The notes under the pieces: model-generated
What the model was told of the DNA's origin: nothing
Seen by the model: the letters and a program-made list of their open reading frames with translations, nothing else
Database searches by the model: none
Position numbers and translations under genes: made by a program
In this document: positions 59,318 through 64,000 of the stretch, piece by piece
How the letters are laid out: each line of letters opens with the position of its first letter
Numbering within the stretch: the first letter of the stretch is position 1
Assembly (NCBI GenBank): GCA_030609325.1
Contig: JAUWCL010000015.1
Location: 1 to 64,000, forward strand
From: Candidatus Krumholzibacteriota bacterium
GTDB taxonomy: Bacteria; Krumholzibacteriota; Krumholzibacteriia; Krumholzibacteriales; Krumholzibacteriaceae
Direction: 5' to 3'
DNA: 64,000 bases

Positions 59318-60228
59318 CCGGCTCCTTTCATCCTGTTGCAATCTCCGAGCGGACCGGGCATTCCCGTCTCCTCGAGCGCCTCGATGATCTTCTCCGGAAG
59401 GACCGGGTCGTAGAACACCGCCGTACCGACTTGAATCGCCGCCGCGCCGGCCATGAAAAACTTCATTGCGTCCTCGACGCTGGTTATTCCGCCGACCCCG
59501 ACGACCGGGATATCGACAGTTCTCGAGATCCTCCAGACGGCGTCGAGGGCGATGGGCATGATGGCCGGCCCGGACAGTCCGGCGCGGATCCGCTTGAACA
59601 CCGGGCGTCCGGCGGCCAGATCGATATCCATTCCGATGACAGTGTTGATCGCCGTTATGCCGTCCGCTCCCGCTTCCTCGGCGGCGAGGGCCAGCGCGGC
59701 GATGTCGCCGACATTGGGCGTCAGTTTTGCCAGTACAGTCATGCCGGGAAGGGTGTCCTTCGCGTGCCGGACGTATTTCGCCAGCAGCTCGGGATTCGTT
59801 CCTACCGCCATGCCGCCCCGCTCAACGTTGGGGCACGACAGGTTCAGTTCTATGATATCCACCCCGTCCGTTCCTGCAGTCGCGTCAAGGAGCATCCTGT
59901 AATTTTCCCAGTCCTCCGCAGCCAGGCTCACGACCGGCTTTATCCCGGCATCTACGAGAGCCGGTATCTTCTCGGAGAAAAAGACCTCCGCCCCGACGTT
60001 CTCGAGCCCGATGCTGTTGAGCAGTCCTCCGCCCGTCTCGTGCAGCCGCTTACCGGGGTTGCCCTCTCTCGACTCGAACGATATCGTTTTCGTGACCACG
60101 CCGCCGATGCGCTCGAGGTCTACGAGCCCCTCGTACTCGAGCCCGTATCCGGCGGGGCCGGAAGCGAGAAGCACCGGATTGCGCAGGGTCACCTCGCCGA
60201 TTTCCGTCTCGAGGGAGCGCCTGTTCAT
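59314..60228 (-). CDS. pyrD: Dihydroorotate dehydrogenase, class 1B catalytic subunit
   Basis: A 304-residue FMN enzyme that oxidises dihydroorotate to orotate. Motifs: ELNLSCPNV with the active-site Cys (class 1), KLTPNVGD, GISGPAIMPIALD-like region, and the FMN-binding GVGGI near the end. Being class 1B it needs the PyrK subunit, encoded just upstream. The ATG at 60228 overlaps the pyrK stop (ATGA). Confidence 0.95.
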   Translation of the reverse strand: MNRRSLETEIGEVTLRNPVLLASGPAGYGLEYEGLVDLERIGGVVTKTISFESREGNPGKRLHETGGGLLNSIGLENVGAEVFFSEKIPALVDAGIKPVVSLAAEDWENYRMLLDATAGTDGVDIIELNLSCPNVERGGMAVGTNPELLAKYVRHAKDTLPGMTVLAKLTPNVGDIAALALAAEEAGADGITAINTVIGMDIDLAAGRPVFKRIRAGLSGPAIMPIALDAVWRISRTVDIPVVGVGGITSVEDAMKFFMAGAAAIQVGTAVFYDPVLPEKIIEALEETGMPGPLGDCNRMKGAG

Positions 60229-61028
60229 TCTTCCCACCTTTCCCAGTCTATCTCAGAGGCGTCGAAGACAGTTCCGTCGCCGCATATAGTCCGCAGGACC
60301 GTCCCTCCGTCAGTTTTCACGGGAACGGTGCATCCACGGCATGCTCCGACGCCGCACGCCATCACAGACTCGAGCGATGTAAGATGTCTGGCAAATCCTG
60401 CAGCCGCCTTTCTTTCCATGGCCCGCACCATGCCGGCCGGTCCGCACGAGTACAGCATCCCGCCGCCTGCCTTTCCCTCCTCGACGAGTTTCTCGAGCAG
60501 GGCGACGGCGTCTCCCTCGAATCCGCACGATCCGTCGATGGTGGCCAAATGAACGGCGGCAAAATCCTCCTCGCAGAGAGACACGAGCAGCTCTTCCTCG
60601 CACCCTGCGCCGTAGACGAGAGCCGCCCGGCCGAGAGATCTGTCCCGTTTCCATGTCCTCGCGGCAAATATCATCGGCGCAAGCCCGGTGCCGCCCGCTA
60701 CGAATACAGCGTCTTTCTTTCCCGGAGAGGGAAATGCTGTGCCGCCGAGCGGTCCTGCAATATCCATCTCTGCGCCGCACGGCGAGTGAGCAAGTATATC
60801 CGAGCCCTTCCCGACGACCTTCACGAGGAGGTGGAGCTCCGTTCCGGTCAGATCCATGATGCTGAAAGGCCGCCTCAGAAGGGGCGTGATCGTCGATGTT
60901 ATCCTCAGTGCGACGAATTGTCCAGGGGCCACTTCGGGGAAGCCCCGGGGCCTTTCGAAGACAACGAGATGGCTCGAAGGGGAAAGTCTCTGCGTTCTGA
61001 TTATCCTGCCGGTGAACAGGCTTTTCAC
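60225..61028 (-). CDS. pyrK: Dihydroorotate dehydrogenase electron transfer subunit
   Basis: A 267-residue PyrK that passes electrons from PyrD to NAD+. N-terminal FAD domain (RRPFSIMD, LLRRPF), nucleotide part FVAGGTGLAPMIFAA, and the [2Fe-2S] set MACGVGACRGCTVPV with a further Cys in RTICGDG near the C-terminus. The GTG start overlaps the TPR-lipoprotein stop (GTGA), so translation is coupled to that unrelated gene. Confidence 0.94.
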   Translation of the reverse strand: MKSLFTGRIIRTQRLSPSSHLVVFERPRGFPEVAPGQFVALRITSTITPLLRRPFSIMDLTGTELHLLVKVVGKGSDILAHSPCGAEMDIAGPLGGTAFPSPGKKDAVFVAGGTGLAPMIFAARTWKRDRSLGRAALVYGAGCEEELLVSLCEEDFAAVHLATIDGSCGFEGDAVALLEKLVEEGKAGGGMLYSCGPAGMVRAMERKAAAGFARHLTSLESVMACGVGACRGCTVPVKTDGGTVLRTICGDGTVFDASEIDWERWEE

Positions 61029-62824
61029 CGATTCTCCCTTCTTCCAGGCGCTCCGGACGACGAGGTATCCGCTGATTGCTCGCGGTTCTCTGCGTGCGGC
61101 TGCGGCGGTTTCCGGGTTCCAGTCGTATCGGACGCTTCGACCAGCGGATATGTAGTATCTCTCTTGATCTGCTTTTTCGAGGGAGCCTTCGTTGTATCGA
61201 CGGCCGACGCGCCTCCCGCTCCCGCGGAATCCACCACCGCCGAGTCCGAAGGTGACGGTACAGTGACGAGGCTATCGGTTGCGGCCGATCCCAGGCTGTC
61301 AGCTGCTGCCGGCGAAGTGGCGCTCGAATCGACAGAGGCCGCGGCCAACGCGGCGGCTTCCGCCCTGATTCTGTCCTTCTCCGCCGCGATCCTCGCGGTA
61401 TCGGTCACTGCAGAGTCAATATACGCCTCAAGCTGATTCCTCAACGCTTCCTCGCCGAGCAGGCCGATCTCGTATACGGCACCCCTCGCCTGTGGCGATA
61501 CGGGATACTCCCTGGCGAGATAACTGAACGCCTCTACCGCCAGGGCGGCGTCCCCCTTCTCCACCCGGCAGATCCACCCGATCGCGTAGGCCGCCAGCGG
61601 CGCATAGCTCGTATGAGGAAAGCTGTCGACGACCGTTCTGTAATTACCGAGCGCCAGGTCCGTCTCCCCAAGCTTCGTCAGCTGAATCTCCGCGGAAAGG
61701 AAGCGCTTCTCGGCCAGACCTTCCTCGCCCTCGTTTTCCCCCGAACTCTTCTGCAGTTCGAGAAACTTCTTGAGGCTGCTCGATCTCTGCAGCGCTACGG
61801 CGGCGTATTCGGAGCTGGCCGATTCGTTGCTGACCCTTGCATACGCCTCCTGTGCCTGCTGGAGCGAGTCGAGCTTCTCGTGATATATCACACCGAGATG
61901 GAAATTCGCTTCCGCCGAGTAGTTCGACCTCGGAAACAACCCGGTAATGACATCGTATTCCCGAATCGCGGCCGGGAGGGAATCCATGCAGACATAGCCG
62001 GCTGCTCTGCCCAGCATGACCGCGGGTTTCTCCTTCGTCGTAGTTATCTCCTCGAGCAGACCGTTACAGAGCTCGAGCGCTTCTGCACATCTTCCGATCT
62101 TCGTGTAGCAGTTAGCCAGCGAGAGAGAGATCGCGTACCTCGTGTCCCAGTCCATGCCCTTTCCGAGCACGCTCTCGTACCCGGCCGCCGCACCGGCCCA
62201 GTCCTCCATCTGGAAATACAGGTCGGCGCTGCGCAGTGAAGCTTCTTCCTTATACTCCTTCTTTCCCGATTCTTCGGCCACACCCGAGTAATACCCGAGC
62301 GCGCCTTTGTAATCTTTCAGCGCCAGGCTGATATCGCCCGCGAGGAATATCACGTCGAACTTCAGGGCGTGGTCGGAAAATGCCTCGAGAAAGCGTCCTG
62401 TATAGAGGAGGGCCTGATTGTACTCGCCTTTCGCGTAATTCGCCTTGGCCAGCCAGTAAATCGACTTGGGGACATACCCACTCTCCGGGTAATTGGTCGT
62501 GAGCTCATTAAACTTGCGCATCCCCTTGTCGTATTCGCCCTGCCTGACGAGCGACTGCCCCATGAGGAAAATCGCGTCGTCGACCCACTTGCTGTCCGGA
62601 TAGTCCCTGATGATCTTGGCGCACTTGGTGATGACCTCGCTGTATTTCTCCCTGAGGTTCCTGTCTACCTCGCCGCCCTTGTTTTCCCTAGTCTCCTCGG
62701 CTTCGCCGTAGATCTTCCTGGCATTGTACAGGGTATTGAAATAAACGCATGATCCCAGCATCACCGCAGCGGCCAGCACCGCGGCGATCGGGGCGATCGT
62801 CTTGACAGGCAGTTTGTTTCTCAC
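61025..62824 (-). CDS. TPR lipoprotein, BamD/CpoB-like
   Basis: A 599-residue lipoprotein with lipobox VMLGSC (Cys near 26) and the N-terminal CVYFNTLYNARKIYGEAE, a form I know from FCB-group TPR lipoproteins. Residues ~55-440 contain about eight tetratricopeptide repeats (SKWVDDAIFLMGQSLVRQGE, YVPKSIYWLAKANYAKGE, NYSAEANFHLGVIYHEKLD). The last ~150 residues are Ala/Ser/Asp-rich and probably disordered. In the outer membrane such proteins act in barrel assembly (BamD), envelope division coordination (CpoB) or gliding/secretion complexes; none can be picked here. It sits between pyrC and pyrK in the pyrimidine operon, GTG start. Confidence 0.8.
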   Translation of the reverse strand: MRNKLPVKTIAPIAAVLAAAVMLGSCVYFNTLYNARKIYGEAEETRENKGGEVDRNLREKYSEVITKCAKIIRDYPDSKWVDDAIFLMGQSLVRQGEYDKGMRKFNELTTNYPESGYVPKSIYWLAKANYAKGEYNQALLYTGRFLEAFSDHALKFDVIFLAGDISLALKDYKGALGYYSGVAEESGKKEYKEEASLRSADLYFQMEDWAGAAAGYESVLGKGMDWDTRYAISLSLANCYTKIGRCAEALELCNGLLEEITTTKEKPAVMLGRAAGYVCMDSLPAAIREYDVITGLFPRSNYSAEANFHLGVIYHEKLDSLQQAQEAYARVSNESASSEYAAVALQRSSSLKKFLELQKSSGENEGEEGLAEKRFLSAEIQLTKLGETDLALGNYRTVVDSFPHTSYAPLAAYAIGWICRVEKGDAALAVEAFSYLAREYPVSPQARGAVYEIGLLGEEALRNQLEAYIDSAVTDTARIAAEKDRIRAEAAALAAASVDSSATSPAAADSLGSAATDSLVTVPSPSDSAVVDSAGAGGASAVDTTKAPSKKQIKRDTTYPLVEASDTTGTRKPPQPHAENREQSADTSSSGAPGRRENR

Positions 62825-62891
62825 TTCCGGGTTCCCTGACTCAGGGGTGTGCCATTCGTTCCCTTACTAACGACTCTCTGTTACTATACAA

Positions 62892-64000
62892 CTATTTAAT
62901 AGAGGAAAACCACTTTCCCTCAAGGAAAATTCCTTGCACCCTGCCGGTCAGCTCCTTACCGAGAAGGGGCGAATTGAACGATTTCGACTTGAGATTCTCC
63001 CTTTCGGGGGTCCAGCGCTCGTCTGGATCGATCAGAACCAGGTCCGCGGGCTCTCCCTCCGCCATCTTCCCTCCGGGAAGCCCGAGCACGTCGGCCGGCC
63101 CGCTCGTCATCAGGCGGATGAGATCGATGAGTTCCAGTTCTCCCTTGCCTACCAGCTCGGTGTTGAGCTGGGCGAAGGATGTCTCCAGGCCGATCATTCC
63201 CGGCGGGGCTAAATCGAACTCCACCTGCTTGTCGATCGCCGTATGCGGGGCATGATCGGTCGCTATACAATCGATTGTCCCGTCCCGCAGCGCGGCGCGC
63301 AGCGTGGTGATGTCCTTCTTTCCGCGCAGGGGAGGATTGACCTTCAGGTTCCTGTCGTAATCTTCGAGCATCGACTCGTCGAGTGTGAGGTGATGCGGCG
63401 TCGCCTCGGCGGTGACCACTACGCCCTTCTTCTTCGCCTTCTTGATCAGTTCGACCGCTCCGGCGGTGGAGACATGGGCGATGTGAAGCATCGAGCCTGT
63501 CAGTTCGGCCAGCCTTATGTCCCTTGCAACCGCTATCTCTTCGGAAGCGGCGGGCGCCCCTTTCAGCCCCAGCTTGGTCGACCAGTACGATTCGTTCATC
63601 TGCGACTCGTTTGTCAGATAGGGATCCTCGCAGTGAGATATGATCACCAAGCCTTGCATCCCGGCGTATTCGAGGGCCGAACGCATCACCTGACTATTGA
63701 TAATATACTTTCCGTCGTCGCTCAATGCGACTGCGCCGGCTTCCTTGAGGTGATGGTACTCGCAGATTTCGACCCCTTCGAGCCCCTTCGTAACCGCGGC
63801 ATTCACGTAGACCCGGCAGCTGCCCAAGTCGGCGGAGCGCTTGAGAATATGCTCGATAACGCTCGGATCGTCGATGACCGGGTCTGTGTTGGCCATGCAT
63901 ACAACAGCGGTATATCCGCCTGCGGCGGCGGCGGCTGTCCCCGTCTCGAGCGTTTCCTTGTCCTCGAAGCCGGGTTCCCTGAGGTGGGTATGGATATCGA
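62892..64000 (-). CDS. pyrC: Dihydroorotase (5' end beyond window edge)
   Basis: A class I dihydroorotase missing its first ~50-60 residues, which lie beyond the right edge; 368 residues are visible. The frame is already open at position 64000 and the first visible residues are DIHTHLREPGFEDKETLETG, which include the metal-binding HxH. Later metal and substrate residues: YTAVVCMANTDPV, HVSTAGAVELI, ATPHHLTL and the catalytic Asp in ATDHAPH. An internal ATG at 63896 could be mistaken for the start, but the HxH motif upstream shows it is not. PyrC closes the ring of carbamoyl-aspartate; it heads the pyrC-TPR-pyrK-pyrD-pyrF unit. Confidence 0.95.
   Translation of the reverse strand, partial: DIHTHLREPGFEDKETLETGTAAAAAGGYTAVVCMANTDPVIDDPSVIEHILKRSADLGSCRVYVNAAVTKGLEGVEICEYHHLKEAGAVALSDDGKYIINSQVMRSALEYAGMQGLVIISHCEDPYLTNESQMNESYWSTKLGLKGAPAASEEIAVARDIRLAELTGSMLHIAHVSTAGAVELIKKAKKKGVVVTAEATPHHLTLDESMLEDYDRNLKVNPPLRGKKDITTLRAALRDGTIDCIATDHAPHTAIDKQVEFDLAPPGMIGLETSFAQLNTELVGKGELELIDLIRLMTSGPADVLGLPGGKMAEGEPADLVLIDPDERWTPERENLKSKSFNSPLLGKELTGRVQGIFLEGKWFSSIK

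Noticed and set aside
63894-63896. Internal ATG as the start of pyrC
   Set aside because: The frame stays open upstream to the window edge and encodes DIHTHLREPG, the essential metal site of dihydroorotase.

Overview
The window is about 64 kb of GC-rich, gene-dense chromosome from a Gram-negative bacterium. It carries an LptD-type outer-membrane assembly protein, outer-membrane barrel proteins and lipoproteins. It also has a linked PorX-like response regulator (receiver plus PglZ domain) with a PorY-like kinase, and a secreted metallopeptidase ending in a FlgD-like C-terminal module. That combination points to the Fibrobacterota-Chlorobiota-Bacteroidota (FCB) side of the tree, most likely an uncultured lineage such as Krumholzibacteriota, Latescibacterota or Eisenbacteria. 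This placement is an inference from gene content. Nearly everything lies on the minus strand. Nothing in the window looks like a prophage, an integron, an IS element, a CRISPR array, a tRNA or an rRNA.

Layout. 1-3.1 kb: the 5' part of an HNH-endonuclease-family gene running off the left edge, a barrel protein, pyrE and a pseudopilin-like protein. 3.3-8.6 kb: a lipoprotein, an exported isoaspartyl-peptidase-family enzyme and the operon sdhC-sdhD-sdhA-sdhB. 8.8-12.4 kb: the DNA-repair pair mrfA/mrfB (YprA/YprB type). 12.5-15.8 kb: an M23 peptidase, queH, selD and a small ferredoxin. 15.9-23.8 kb: an M16 peptidase, lpdA, a LytS/LytR pair, a thioredoxin-fold lipoprotein and an acyl-CoA dehydrogenase. 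24-28.4 kb: a TPR-DUF4388 protein, a divergent histidine kinase, a barrel protein and two zinc-ribbon proteins. 28.7-33.7 kb: the HExxH peptidase, an exported protein of unknown function, a tetrahaem metallophosphoesterase-like lipoprotein and HU. 33.9-41 kb: lptD, a ROK kinase, folC and accD. 41.1-43.6 kb: a purine nucleoside phosphorylase with rimI, tsaB and tsaE. 43.7-48.8 kb: porX, porY, serS and a HemC-like protein. 48.8-57.1 kb: a surface-polysaccharide cluster (wecA, flippase, wecB, rfbB, ugd and two GDP-sugar SDRs). 57.3-64 kb: a pyrimidine operon (pyrC, a TPR lipoprotein, pyrK, pyrD, pyrF) ending in an ion transporter; pyrC runs off the right edge.

The most notable result is that two genes contain an in-frame UGA that is best read as selenocysteine, so a conventional gene caller would truncate both. 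One is selD itself (Sec at residue 16, in the CSGU motif). The other is the metallophosphoesterase/tetrahaem cytochrome lipoprotein at 31981-33369 (Sec at residue 47, at the position where I recall relatives having the second Cys of a PCGC motif). In both, the UGA forms the start of the 5' strand of a perfect hairpin (UGAG...CUCA). A Sec-containing form of the second family is not something I know to be described.

Promoters resembling TTGACN-N17-TATANT can be read upstream of sdhC, mrfA, the M23 gene, the ferredoxin-selD unit, the zinc-ribbon operon, the HExxH peptidase, HU and the polysaccharide cluster. Start codons are often TTG, and many adjacent genes overlap by 1-4 nt at stop/start, so translational coupling looks common.
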